The position numbers and the translations under genes were made by a program. Shown piece by piece: positions 1-7,727 of a stretch of 13,986 nt of DNA. Each line of letters starts with the position of its first letter. The first letter of the stretch is position 1. Where the stretch lies: positions 1-13,986 of the forward strand of contig CALJZV010000469.1 in NCBI GenBank assembly GCA_937983475.1. The letters are read 5' to 3'. This stretch comes from an uncultured Verrucomicrobiales bacterium. Its GTDB lineage: Bacteria > Verrucomicrobiota > Verrucomicrobiia > Limisphaerales > JACDHS01. Under the pieces are notes generated by a model. The model searched no databases. It saw nothing but the letters and a program-made list of their open reading frames with translations, and was not told where the DNA came from.

Positions 1-2
1 CC

Positions 3-122
3 CTATGGCTTAACGCCGGGGTCAAAAAGGGGTTTGATTTCAGGGTGATGCGGGTGGACGGCGAGTGCCGATTGATCCGCCGGTTCAGAGGCGCGTCCGC
101 GCCTTCAACATTCAACAAATGA
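3..122 (+). CDS. Possible C-terminal tail of an upstream gene (partial)
   Basis: This frame is open from the left edge of the window to a TGA at 120-122, about 39 codons, whereas the other two plus frames close within the first 50 bases. The predicted tail reads as plausible soluble protein (LWLNAGVKKGFDFRV...) and ends in a low-complexity stretch. The last third overlaps a GGCGCG-TC-CGCGCC palindrome at 90-103. I do not recognise the family and the frame is short enough to be open by chance. It could equally be non-coding DNA flanking the adjacent transposase remnant. Confidence 0.25.
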   Translation, partial: LWLNAGVKKGFDFRVMRVDGECRLIRRFRGASAPSTFNK

Positions 123-134
123 ATCCATACACCC

Positions 135-248
135 ATGAGCAAAATCATTCCCTACATCGGCCTGGACGTCCACACGGATTTGAGGCGCTTGGGCAGCGGA
201 GAAACGAAGGCGCTTCAGGAAGCCCCGTCCGGGGCGGCATCATTGTAG
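135..248 (+). pseudogene. 5' remnant of an IS110-family transposase
   Basis: The reading frame from the ATG at 135 begins MSKIIPYIGLDVHTD. This matches the very conserved N-terminus of IS110/IS1111 transposases (YIGLDVHKD, containing the first Asp of the DEDD RuvC-like active site). Similarity stops after about 16 codons, and the frame then runs into REP-like repeat sequence and ends at TAG 246-248. An intact enzyme of this family is usually 300-400 residues, so this is a truncated fragment, not a working transposase. The T-for-K change directly after DVH also departs from the usual motif. What can be seen is the motif and the loss of everything after it; the cause (deletion, or invasion by the palindromic repeats) is inference. 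Confidence 0.5.
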
Positions 249-362
249 AAACACGCGCCATTTGAGAGGAAGCTCCGTCAGGAGCGAAATAGACCGCCCT
301 CGAAGGGGCTTGGATTTTATAAGCGTGCCTACAATGATGCCGCTCCTGAAGGAGCTTGTGGT
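219..362. repeat. Cluster of three REP-like palindromes
   Basis: Three short GC-rich palindromes follow one another. Unit 1 (219-251) is GCCCCG-TC-CGGGGC followed by GGCATCATTGTAG. Unit 2 (269-290) is GCTCC-GTCA-GGAGC. Unit 3 (329-362) is in the opposite orientation and, read on the minus strand, is GCTCC-TTCA-GGAGC followed by the same GGCATCATTGTAG tail. The 15-base sequence at 234-248 is repeated exactly as its reverse complement at 329-343. A stem plus conserved tail in inverted pairs is the layout of REP/BIME elements mobilised by RAYT (TnpA-REP) transposases. No RAYT gene lies in the window. A 5' UTR or regulatory role for the next gene is possible but not shown. Confidence 0.7.
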
Positions 363-440
363 TCAAAAACGGGTTCCCATCGCACTCACTCTGTTTAGCA
401 CGATGAAACACACACCAACAACGTGCCGGTTAATGGCCGT

Positions 441-469
441 TTGATAACCCTCTTTTTTACAAGGATGAT
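441..469 (+). promoter_or_regulatory. Possible sigma70-like promoter of the lipoprotein gene
   Basis: TTGATA at 441-446 matches the -35 consensus at 5 of 6 positions. GATGAT at 464-469 matches the -10 consensus at 4 of 6, with a 17-base spacer. Transcription would begin near 476, leaving about 29 bases before the ATG at 505. Only the spacing and matches support it. Confidence 0.35.
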
Positions 470-504
470 TGCGGTTTCGGGCCGATTCAGGTGAATCTTT
501 CGCA

Positions 505-1566
505 ATGCGAAACTCGGTTCATCCTGGAATGTTGGCGATGGCGGCAGGAGCGCTCTTGCTGGCCGGATGCGCTCACAAGCTCGAATGGAGAAAGGAGACT
601 TTGCGGCAGGTGTACGATACGCCCGAAGGGTTCTACTGTTACGCGCCAACGATTGTCCGGCAGGGGAGCCGGGAACAGATTTTAGCCTGCCATAATTCAG
701 AGCCGGGAATCATTCGCGACGACATTTACCACATCGAGTCCGCCGCAGGAGGCATGAAGGCGGTTTCCGTTTTCAAGGCGGGTTCGGACAAGGCGTGGGA
801 CAGTTTCCACGTTTGCGACCCCTCCGTGGTTTCCGGGAGGTTCCGTTTTCAAGGCGTCCAGTATCCCTGGGCCATGTTCTATCTCGGCAACAATGTTGAT
901 GCGAGCCGCAACAACCAGGTCGGTGTCGCGTTCGCCAAGAACCTGAGAGGCCCGTGGCACCGCCACCCTGAACCGCTGGTTCCTCATCCGCCGGTCGGAG
1001 TCTGGGGCACCGGGCAGCCTTCCGCCGTGTACGATGGCAGGGATCGGCTTCTGTTGTTTTACACGACGGGTATACCTCCAACGGCGGGCTACGTTCGCGA
1101 AGTGGATCTGCGGGATATGGCCGCGCCGCGCGTCGGCCCGGAAATTAAACTTTCCACGAACGGTCTCATGCGGGCCAACGGTTCACCGGATCACTGGAAC
1201 AACTTTGAGATGGCCTACGACCGGAAGCGGGACCGGTTCTGGGCGCTTCGCGAGAAGCGGCCCTATCCCGCGAACGAGCCGACGAAGATCACCTCGCACC
1301 TTGAAGTCTTGAGCCTGCCCGCCTCCGATATTCTGAATTCCAACGCGCAGTGGCGGGTGGAAGGTGTCATTGACCCGGAACTGACCGGCCATTTGCGAAA
1401 TCATAACGCGGCTTTTGTCCGGACTCCCACCGGGGCGCTTCCGTCCTCCGATGCCATCCGCATCGTGTTTGCTACGAGTTGCGCCGGGGATGAGTGCCGC
1501 GGGAAGTTGCCGTTGTGGACCTACGATCTGTGGGAGATAACGGGACGAGTGGGGAGAGGCGAATAG
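505..1566 (+). CDS. Lipoprotein, predicted five-bladed beta-propeller (GH43/GH32-like) glycosidase fold
   Basis: The 353-residue product starts with a type II signal peptide: Arg2, hydrophobic MLAMAAGALLLA and lipobox L19-A-G-C22, so it should be lipidated on Cys22. I chose the ATG at 505 over the upstream in-frame TTG at 469 because it places the signal peptide at the N-terminus; AGGTG lies 11 bases upstream. The mature part carries short motifs spaced like the blades of GH43/GH32/GH68-clan enzymes: YCYAPTIV (44-51), HVCDPSVV (102-109), VGVAFAKNLRGPWHR (139-153), GTGQPSAVYD (168-177) and NNFEMAYDR (232-240). Asp105 in CDPSV may be one of the carboxylates expected in such folds, but I cannot assign the catalytic triad. 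It could be an inactive glycan-binding propeller. It stands alone, convergent to the sensor operon. A surface glycan-active lipoprotein beside a propeller-type sensor kinase is reminiscent of polysaccharide-utilisation loci, but no SusC/SusD pair is present. Confidence 0.65.
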   Translation: MRNSVHPGMLAMAAGALLLAGCAHKLEWRKETLRQVYDTPEGFYCYAPTIVRQGSREQILACHNSEPGIIRDDIYHIESAAGGMKAVSVFKAGSDKAWDSFHVCDPSVVSGRFRFQGVQYPWAMFYLGNNVDASRNNQVGVAFAKNLRGPWHRHPEPLVPHPPVGVWGTGQPSAVYDGRDRLLLFYTTGIPPTAGYVREVDLRDMAAPRVGPEIKLSTNGLMRANGSPDHWNNFEMAYDRKRDRFWALREKRPYPANEPTKITSHLEVLSLPASDILNSNAQWRVEGVIDPELTGHLRNHNAAFVRTPTGALPSSDAIRIVFATSCAGDECRGKLPLWTYDLWEITGRVGRGE

Positions 1567-1567
1567 T

Positions 1568-1590
1568 AAGACGTCTTTCCTGCACGTCTT
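1568..1590. terminator. Stem-loop between convergent genes, possible terminator
   Basis: AAGACGT (1568-1574) and ACGTCTT (1584-1590) form a perfect 7-bp stem with a 9-base loop, starting two bases after the lipoprotein stop codon. No run of T follows on the plus strand, so intrinsic termination would be weak. Its position directly behind the gene and between converging units is the main support. Confidence 0.3.
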
Positions 1591-1726
1591 CGCGCACTGT
1601 GTTTGAATAAGGCAGATAAAAAGTTCAACAGGGCAACGATGCGCGATTGGACTTGCTCCGTCATGGGCGAACCGCGCGTCCTGCCAGACTTGAAAGAAGC
1701 TCCAGTTTCATTTCGCCGATGGAAAA

Positions 1727-3274
1727 TTATAACTCCGGGTTGCGCGGGAACTTCGCGTAGGGCAGGCGCGCGCCGCGGTACATTTTCGTGTCGGCACGAA
1801 TCGCTTCGGGCGGCTGGAATCCCACCGTGCCCGCCGCCGAGATCAGGTCGTCCTGGTCCACGCCGTCGCCGCTCACGCCGATGGCGCCAATCAACACGCC
1901 GTTGCGATACAGCGGAAAGCCTCCCGGAAAAATCGTGATGCCGTTGGGCAGATTGGGATTGGGCGGCAGCATGGCAGGCGGCGTGGTCACGGAAACGCCG
2001 TTGAGCACATTGAACCCGGTGAATCCTGAGAAGCGCTCCTGAAGCCCAAGGAACGGCCCGGGCGTGGTGTCATTGATGCCGGGCGGGTAGAGGCTTTGCG
2101 CCAGGAAGCTCACTGTGCGGGTGGAAAAGGCGCGCTGGTTATTGGAAAAAAAGACCGCCGTGCGCGCCTTCTGCACGGCAACGTCCCAACTGAAAATCGT
2201 CGCGTCGGGCGTGCGAAAGGTGCCGAGGATTTCCGGTTTTTCGCCCGGCGCGTTGGGATTGCTCACCACGCTGATGAACACCTGCGCTGCCTTGCCGCGT
2301 GGCAGCCGGATGCCCGCGCGCGTCCGGCTGGCCTGCCGCGCGGCGCGAGAGAGGATGCCCGCCACTTCCGCCGCCGTCAGCCGCGGCTGGCCGTGAATGA
2401 GGTCCGCCTTGGGATCGCTGCGGACGCGGTTGCGCACTTCGCCGGTGACGCCGCCCAAGGTCACTTTGCCATAGGTCACGCTCGGGCTGTTGGTCAGTGG
2501 AAATGCAAGCAACGCCTTGCCCAAAGAAGCCAGTGGCGGCAGCGGCCCGAGCGCGGTGGAACTATTCACGTAAGGAATGCGGATGCCGTCAATGAACACC
2601 TTGGATCCCAGAATTTCGTCGCGCGGCTCGAATCCCCGCTGGCCTGCCAGCGCGATGTCCTCATCCACGTCAGCCCTCTGCGCCACCTGAATGTTCTCCG
2701 AGCCGTCGCCCGTCACGCCAATCCCGCCGATGAGCAGGCCGTTTTTGTAAAGCGGCACGCCGCCGGGCGAACCGGCCAGTGACGTGCCGGAAACCGGCGT
2801 GCCGTTGGTGCCGCCCGGTCCGGAGAGTTTGCCGGGACGCGGTTTAAACGTGAGCGGGTTTTTGAAAAAATTCACGTCTGAGAATGGCAGGCTGGAGAAG
2901 TTGACGCCAACCAGCGGGCCGGGAGGACGGTTGTCCACGCCCGGAGGAAAATGTTGCTGCACGATGAAGCCGGCGGTGCGCGAGGTGAGCGCCTCCTCGG
3001 TGCTGCTCAAAAAAGCGGCGGTCCCGGCCTTGGATACTGCGGCGGCGATGGCTTGCTTCCGCACGGCCGGATTGGCCGGCACAAGGCCGGTGGCCCAGAC
3101 ACCCAGCACGTAACCTTCGCGATCCACAACCGCGATGAAGCTGTCGGGTGAAATCTCTTTGGCGCGGGCGGCGGCCTGGCGAACCACGGCGCGAACATCG
3201 GTCAATTCCATCTGCGCCGACGCGACGACAGGGACGAGCAGCAAGAACAACAGGAATAGTCGGGACAGCCACAT
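1727..3274 (-). CDS. Secreted protein with two tandem HbpS/GlcG-like (DUF336, Haem_degrading) domains
   Basis: From the ATG at 3274 the product is 515 residues and begins with a Sec signal peptide (MWLSRLFLLFLLLVPVVASA, cleavage after ASA). A longer TTG start at 3364 would bury that signal 30 residues in; neither start has a clear Shine-Dalgarno sequence. Two copies of the HbpS/GlcG fold follow, roughly residues 25-230 and 298-510. Each has an N-terminal helix of the type DVRAVVRQAAARAKE, a central FIAVVDREGYVLGVW-like strand pair, AVRKQAIAAAVSKAGTAAF-like helices and the family signature: GGVPLYKNGLLIGGIGVTGDG (about 170-191) and GGFPLYRNGVLIGAIGVSGDG (about 450-471). Single-domain relatives are about 140-180 residues, so each copy is enlarged by loop insertions. 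Known family roles include extracellular heme binding (HbpS, partner of the SenS kinase), GlcG, and the PduO C-terminal domain; the ligand here is unknown. It lies 99 bases behind the giant kinase on the same strand, so it may be the last gene of that operon. Confidence 0.75.
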   Translation of the reverse strand: MWLSRLFLLFLLLVPVVASAQMELTDVRAVVRQAAARAKEISPDSFIAVVDREGYVLGVWATGLVPANPAVRKQAIAAAVSKAGTAAFLSSTEEALTSRTAGFIVQQHFPPGVDNRPPGPLVGVNFSSLPFSDVNFFKNPLTFKPRPGKLSGPGGTNGTPVSGTSLAGSPGGVPLYKNGLLIGGIGVTGDGSENIQVAQRADVDEDIALAGQRGFEPRDEILGSKVFIDGIRIPYVNSSTALGPLPPLASLGKALLAFPLTNSPSVTYGKVTLGGVTGEVRNRVRSDPKADLIHGQPRLTAAEVAGILSRAARQASRTRAGIRLPRGKAAQVFISVVSNPNAPGEKPEILGTFRTPDATIFSWDVAVQKARTAVFFSNNQRAFSTRTVSFLAQSLYPPGINDTTPGPFLGLQERFSGFTGFNVLNGVSVTTPPAMLPPNPNLPNGITIFPGGFPLYRNGVLIGAIGVSGDGVDQDDLISAAGTVGFQPPEAIRADTKMYRGARLPYAKFPRNPEL

Positions 3275-3333
3275 CACAAGGGAAGCTTTCAGCAAAATGA
3301 AACCGTCCTGCAAGGCCAAAGCCGCTTTTGCAG

Positions 3334-3359
3334 CCGCCAACCGAACTGGTTCGCGGCGG
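3334..3359 (-). other. Stem-loop between the giant kinase and the HbpS-like gene
   Basis: On the minus strand CCGCC (3359-3355) and AACC (3351-3348) pair with GGTT (3342-3339) and GGCGG (3338-3334), with a three-base bulge and a five-base AGTTC loop. It starts 15 bases after the kinase stop and has no following T-run, so a processing or attenuation site is more likely than an intrinsic terminator. If the TTG start at 3364 were used, it would lie inside the coding region. Confidence 0.25.
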
Positions 3360-3373
3360 GTCAATGTAGCGGC

Positions 3374-6300
3374 TTAATTTTTTGCGTCCAGGCACTCCCG
3401 GACCACCTGGCCGAGCTTTTGCGGTTGGTAAGGCTTGGGCAGGAAATACAGGCCGGGTTGATCGGCAAAATCCTTCTCCAGCATTTCAACGCTGTAGCCG
3501 CTGCTGAAAATGACTTTGAGCTTGGGATTCTCCGCCCGCAACTGGTTGGCCAGATCCTTCCCGCTGACGCCCTCGGGCATCACCATGTCGGTGAGCAGCA
3601 GTTGAATGCTGTCTTTATGTTCCTTCCAAACCTTCAACGCCTCCACACCGGTCTCAGCCTCCAGCACCCGGTAACCGTAGCGTTCCAGAATCACGCGGAC
3701 CAGGCGCCGGATGTCCGTCTCGTCTTCAACGAATAAAATGGTTTCCTTGCCCCCGGAAACGGGCGCGGACGGCATCGGTTGGGTCGATTTGGCAGCCTGT
3801 TCTGAGGCTACCGGCAGGTAAATGCTGAAGGCGGTGCCCCGGCCAGGCTGGCTGGCAACTTCAATCCAGCCCCGGTGCTGCTTGATGATGCCATAGACAG
3901 TGGCCAGGCCCAGTCCGGTTCCCTTGCCCACTTCCTTGGTGGTGAAGAAAGGCTCGAAAATGCGCTGGACGGTGGCTTCATCCATGCCCGACCCGGTGTC
4001 CGAAACGGTGAGGCAAACAAAGTGGCCCGGGTACGCCTCGGCACGCCCCTCGATCTGGCTTTCATCAATTTGCACGGCCGCGGAGCTGATGATCAGTTGT
4101 CCGCCATTGGGCATGGCATCGCGTGCGTTAAGAGCCAGATTCATGATGATCTGCTCCATCATGGCCACGTCGGCCAGGATCGAAGGAAGGTTGGGGGCCG
4201 CGTTGCAGCACACCGAAATGTTTTCCCCCAGAAGCCGCCCGAGCATCTTGGTGACCTGGGCGGTGACTTCGTTGAGGTTCACCGCTTTTGGCTGCATGAT
4301 TTGCTTGCGGCTGAAGGCAAGCATCTGCCGGGTAAGGTTGGCGGCCCGCTCCGCGCTCAGGGAAATTTGCGCGAGCGATTGGCGGGCGTCCTCGGCGATT
4401 TCGCTGGAATCCATGAGCAAATTGGAATGCCCCTTGATGACGGTGAGGATGTTGTTGAATTCGTGGGCCACACCGGCGGAAAGCTGCCCGACGGCGGCCA
4501 GGCGCTCCTGCCGCATGACCATCTGCTGGCTTTGCCGCAACGCCTCCTCGGCGCGAATGCGGTCAAACGCGCCGCCGCAGTAATCGGCCAGGGCCTGTAG
4601 GGTGCCCAGGTCGTGGTTGTCGTAGGCGCGGACCTTGCGGCTTTGCACAGACACCACTCCGACCACCGTCTCCCCTTTGCGGATGGGCACATACATCATG
4701 GAGGGCGCCTTGGAGGCGTCCCCATCGCGGGCCCCCTCGTTCCGCGACGCGGCGGCATCCTCCCGGAGCACGATCTGCGCGCCGTTCTGGGCGGCCCGGC
4801 TCAACACGCTGGTGAAATCGGTGTTGCCATAGGCTGAGAGAACATTTGTGCGATTCCCGTTGATGACGTTGTAGATGACCAGCGGCCGGCCCTTGTTCTC
4901 CTCGGCATTGTAGGAATAAACGCTGCACGCATCCCATCCCAGCAACTCATTGGCGGCATCGGCAATGATGTCCGCCGCTGCCTCCTGGGAGGCGGCCAGG
5001 CTGAGGCGCTGGCCCAGCTTGGAAAGCACGGTGGCGCGACGCTCGGCCTGCTCGCGATCGTTGACCTCCTGCTGCAATTCCTTGGTGCGGTCATTGACCA
5101 GCGCCATCAATTCGAGCTCGCGGCGGCGGAGTTGCCCGACGCGCAACCGCCAACCGCCCACAGCCAGCAGAAACACGGCAATGCTGCATCCCGCGTAAAA
5201 CGCATAGGTCTGATAAAACCGCGGCGCGAGGGAGAATTTGAGGGAGGCTCCGGTTTCATTCCAGACGCCGTCGTTGTTGGCCGCCTGGACAACAAAGGTG
5301 TAGTTGCCCGGGCGCAGATTGGTGTAACGGGCCTCGCGGCGCTTGCCCACGTCCTGCCACTCGCGATCAAACCCTTCGAGCTTGTGCCGAAACTGAACTT
5401 TTTCGGGCACATTGAAACTCAGGCCGGTGTAGTGAAATTCGATCTGTCCCTGGCCGGGAGGAAATTTGCCCTCCCGCCAGCCCGGGAACGGCTTGCCGTC
5501 CACCAGGACGCGCTCGATGGACACTGGCGGCGGCACTCGGTTGCTTTTCAGCTCCTCGGGAGCGAACACGGCCGCGCCGTGCATCATGGCGAACCACAAT
5601 CGGCCATCGCTGGCCTTCCATCCGGCGGGCTGCCCGATGCCATTGCATTGGGCGCGACGCAGGCCATCAGCGCGCCCGTATGACAGGAAGGACACCGAGT
5701 CAGAGCGGCCCTCCGCGTAATTGTTCAAGTGCACTTTATTTGCCGCAAAGATGCCGTTGCGAGTGGCCATCCAGAGGTTGCCGCTGTTTCCCTCCAGAAT
5801 GTGCATCACGCGCTCCTCGAAGGGGCCTTCGGGCGTTTTGAAGGAGATGAATTTGCCGTCCTTGAAGCGGCTCAAACCGCCCAACTCGGTGCCAATCCAG
5901 AACACACCGCTGGCATCCTCATATATGGCGTTGACCTGGTCGGCGGGCAACCCCTGCCGTTGATCGTACACCACCAGTTCCTCTTCGCCCCATAGGACCA
6001 GGCCTCCACGGGCTCCGATCCAGAGCCTTCCCATCCGGTCACTGTAAAGAGTTTTCACACTGCTGACGACCGCTTGAGGCAAACTCACATGGATGTATTT
6101 GTCGCCGTCAAATTTAAAGATGCCCGCGTTGCCGCCCGCCCAAAGGACACCGTCGCCATCCTCGCAGAAGGCCCTGATGATGTGGGCTCCGGGTTCAGAG
6201 CTTTCAATCCGGTAACGAATGAACCGCCCGTCCTCGAACCGAGCCACGCCGCCGCCGTCACTACCCACCCAGATGCGGCTCAGCTTGTCTTCGTAAATGG

Positions 6301-7723
6301 ATAACACCAGGTTGTTCCCCAGGCCGTGATCCCGGGTAAAGGTGGTTTTCTCCTCTCCTTGAAAACGGGTGATTCCGCCACCCAGGGTGCCAATCCAGAG
6401 CGCCCCGGAACTGTCCTCCAGCACTGAAGTCACTTGATTGTGTCCCAGTCCATCGTCTGTGGTAATGGTGTGCAGATGCTGCTGTTTGAACCGGTAAAGG
6501 CCGATGTTGCTGCCCGCCCAAAGATTGCCCTCGCGATCCTCCCACATGCCGTAAACGATGTCGGAGATAAAGTCGCCGGATTCAAACGACACGGTGTCCC
6601 TGAAGCTGACGTGCCTGAATTTGCCATTGATTAATTGCTGCAATCCGCCATGGGTGCCAATCCACAGCCGCCCGCTTTTGTCCTCGTGAATGCTTCTGAC
6701 CGTTCCGTGAGCCATGCCGTCTTTGTCCGTGTAGTGTTTAAGCCGGCCGTCTTTGTAACGGCTGATTCCGGCGCTGGTGCCAATCCAAAGCGCGCCATCG
6801 CGCCCCTCGTGCAGATAGTAAATGGCGTTTTGAGCCAGAAGATTATTCGTGGTGTAGGAGGTGAATTGTCCGTCCTTGAATCGGCTCAGCCCGATGGCGG
6901 TGCCAATCCAGATGCTGCCTTGGCTGTCCTCCATGACGTGCCGGACAGCCTCCACAAGCAACCCGGGTTCGTTGGTCAGTGACAGGAAGCGGTCATTGTC
7001 GAATTTGGCCAACCCTTTGGCCGTGCCAACCCAGAGATTGCCTTTGCTGTCCACACAGGTGGAGAGAACGTAGTTGTCCGGAAGGCCGTGCTCGGTGGTA
7101 AACCGTTCCACCAGTTCGTCCCGGATGTGCAGGATGCCGCCGTTGCAGGCCGACACCCAAATGCTGCCGTCCTTGGCCTCGGACAGGCCCACCATCCAGC
7201 GGTCGTTTTTTTCCCGGAGGTTTTTCCGGTCGAACTCCACGAATCGGACGCCATCAAAACGGGACAATGTCTCATCGGTGGCCACCCAAAGGTAACCATC
7301 GCGGGTTTGGCGCACTGCCCGGACGACGGGATTGGGAAGGCCGTCCTCGGACTGCCAAATGCGCCGCAGAAAAACCGATTCCTCCCCCTCAACCCGAATC
7401 GCCGCGCTACTGCCGGCCTGCGCCGGCGCGGTTGGACACATCAAAAGACTCAAAAACATCCAGAAAACCCAACGGTGCAGCGCACCGAGAGCCTGAGCGG
7501 GTCGTTCGCCATGGGAACATGGAGAGGTCCGTGCCTGCCGGGCGGCGAAGGACGCGGCCTTGCGGAAAAAAAAACCGGCCTGGCGCTCTGGCTTCACAAC
7601 ACGGGCCTTTGCTTTAAATGCACACACAAAATGACTTGCGTTAGTTCTTGATGGGGCATGATTTATGCCAACCATCCTAGCGTTCGACTGATTTTCAGCC
7701 AAGCTCGTCTTTTGAAAAGGCAT
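3374..7723 (-). CDS. Giant hybrid sensor kinase: double Reg_prop propeller, Y_Y_Y, TM, GAF, HisKA, HATPase, receiver
   Basis: With the ATG at 7723, four bases after the previous stop, the protein is 1449 residues. A hydrophobic segment ending in PTAPAQA (about 85-103) is the export signal; the charged N-terminal extension is unusually long, and a GTG at 7597 with AAAGG eight bases upstream is an alternative start. Fourteen Reg_prop repeats follow (about 123-720; core G-x-L/I-W-I/V-G-T with GL-x-RF), enough for two seven-bladed propellers. Next come a Y_Y_Y domain (about 760-830, YTNLRPGNYTFVVQA), one membrane helix (about 839-857), a coiled-coil linker, a GAF domain (about 905-1055), a HisKA domain with His1087 in GVAHEFNNIL, an HATPase domain (NARDAMPNGG, DTGSGMD, GKGTGLGLA) and a receiver with Asp1379 and Lys1430. 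The layout matches the periplasmic half of Bacteroides-type hybrid two-component sensors, but the usual C-terminal AraC DNA-binding domain is missing. Periplasmic ligand sensing with phosphotransfer to the attached receiver is the likely role; the ligand (glycans in the best-known cases) cannot be told. Confidence 0.85.
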   Translation of the reverse strand: MPFQKTSLAENQSNARMVGINHAPSRTNASHFVCAFKAKARVVKPERQAGFFFRKAASFAARQARTSPCSHGERPAQALGALHRWVFWMFLSLLMCPTAPAQAGSSAAIRVEGEESVFLRRIWQSEDGLPNPVVRAVRQTRDGYLWVATDETLSRFDGVRFVEFDRKNLREKNDRWMVGLSEAKDGSIWVSACNGGILHIRDELVERFTTEHGLPDNYVLSTCVDSKGNLWVGTAKGLAKFDNDRFLSLTNEPGLLVEAVRHVMEDSQGSIWIGTAIGLSRFKDGQFTSYTTNNLLAQNAIYYLHEGRDGALWIGTSAGISRYKDGRLKHYTDKDGMAHGTVRSIHEDKSGRLWIGTHGGLQQLINGKFRHVSFRDTVSFESGDFISDIVYGMWEDREGNLWAGSNIGLYRFKQQHLHTITTDDGLGHNQVTSVLEDSSGALWIGTLGGGITRFQGEEKTTFTRDHGLGNNLVLSIYEDKLSRIWVGSDGGGVARFEDGRFIRYRIESSEPGAHIIRAFCEDGDGVLWAGGNAGIFKFDGDKYIHVSLPQAVVSSVKTLYSDRMGRLWIGARGGLVLWGEEELVVYDQRQGLPADQVNAIYEDASGVFWIGTELGGLSRFKDGKFISFKTPEGPFEERVMHILEGNSGNLWMATRNGIFAANKVHLNNYAEGRSDSVSFLSYGRADGLRRAQCNGIGQPAGWKASDGRLWFAMMHGAAVFAPEELKSNRVPPPVSIERVLVDGKPFPGWREGKFPPGQGQIEFHYTGLSFNVPEKVQFRHKLEGFDREWQDVGKRREARYTNLRPGNYTFVVQAANNDGVWNETGASLKFSLAPRFYQTYAFYAGCSIAVFLLAVGGWRLRVGQLRRRELELMALVNDRTKELQQEVNDREQAERRATVLSKLGQRLSLAASQEAAADIIADAANELLGWDACSVYSYNAEENKGRPLVIYNVINGNRTNVLSAYGNTDFTSVLSRAAQNGAQIVLREDAAASRNEGARDGDASKAPSMMYVPIRKGETVVGVVSVQSRKVRAYDNHDLGTLQALADYCGGAFDRIRAEEALRQSQQMVMRQERLAAVGQLSAGVAHEFNNILTVIKGHSNLLMDSSEIAEDARQSLAQISLSAERAANLTRQMLAFSRKQIMQPKAVNLNEVTAQVTKMLGRLLGENISVCCNAAPNLPSILADVAMMEQIIMNLALNARDAMPNGGQLIISSAAVQIDESQIEGRAEAYPGHFVCLTVSDTGSGMDEATVQRIFEPFFTTKEVGKGTGLGLATVYGIIKQHRGWIEVASQPGRGTAFSIYLPVASEQAAKSTQPMPSAPVSGGKETILFVEDETDIRRLVRVILERYGYRVLEAETGVEALKVWKEHKDSIQLLLTDMVMPEGVSGKDLANQLRAENPKLKVIFSSGYSVEMLEKDFADQPGLYFLPKPYQPQKLGQVVRECLDAKN

Positions 7724-7727
7724 GTCC

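Noticed and set aside
219..362. CRISPR-like repeat array
   Set aside because: The units are self-complementary, unequal in spacing, in mixed orientation and variable in sequence, which fits REP elements and not CRISPR repeats with unique spacers.
2096..2782. 228-codon plus-strand frame opposite the HbpS-like gene
   Set aside because: Composition is Arg/Ala/His-rich without domains, while the minus strand carries two matching DUF336 signatures in frame.
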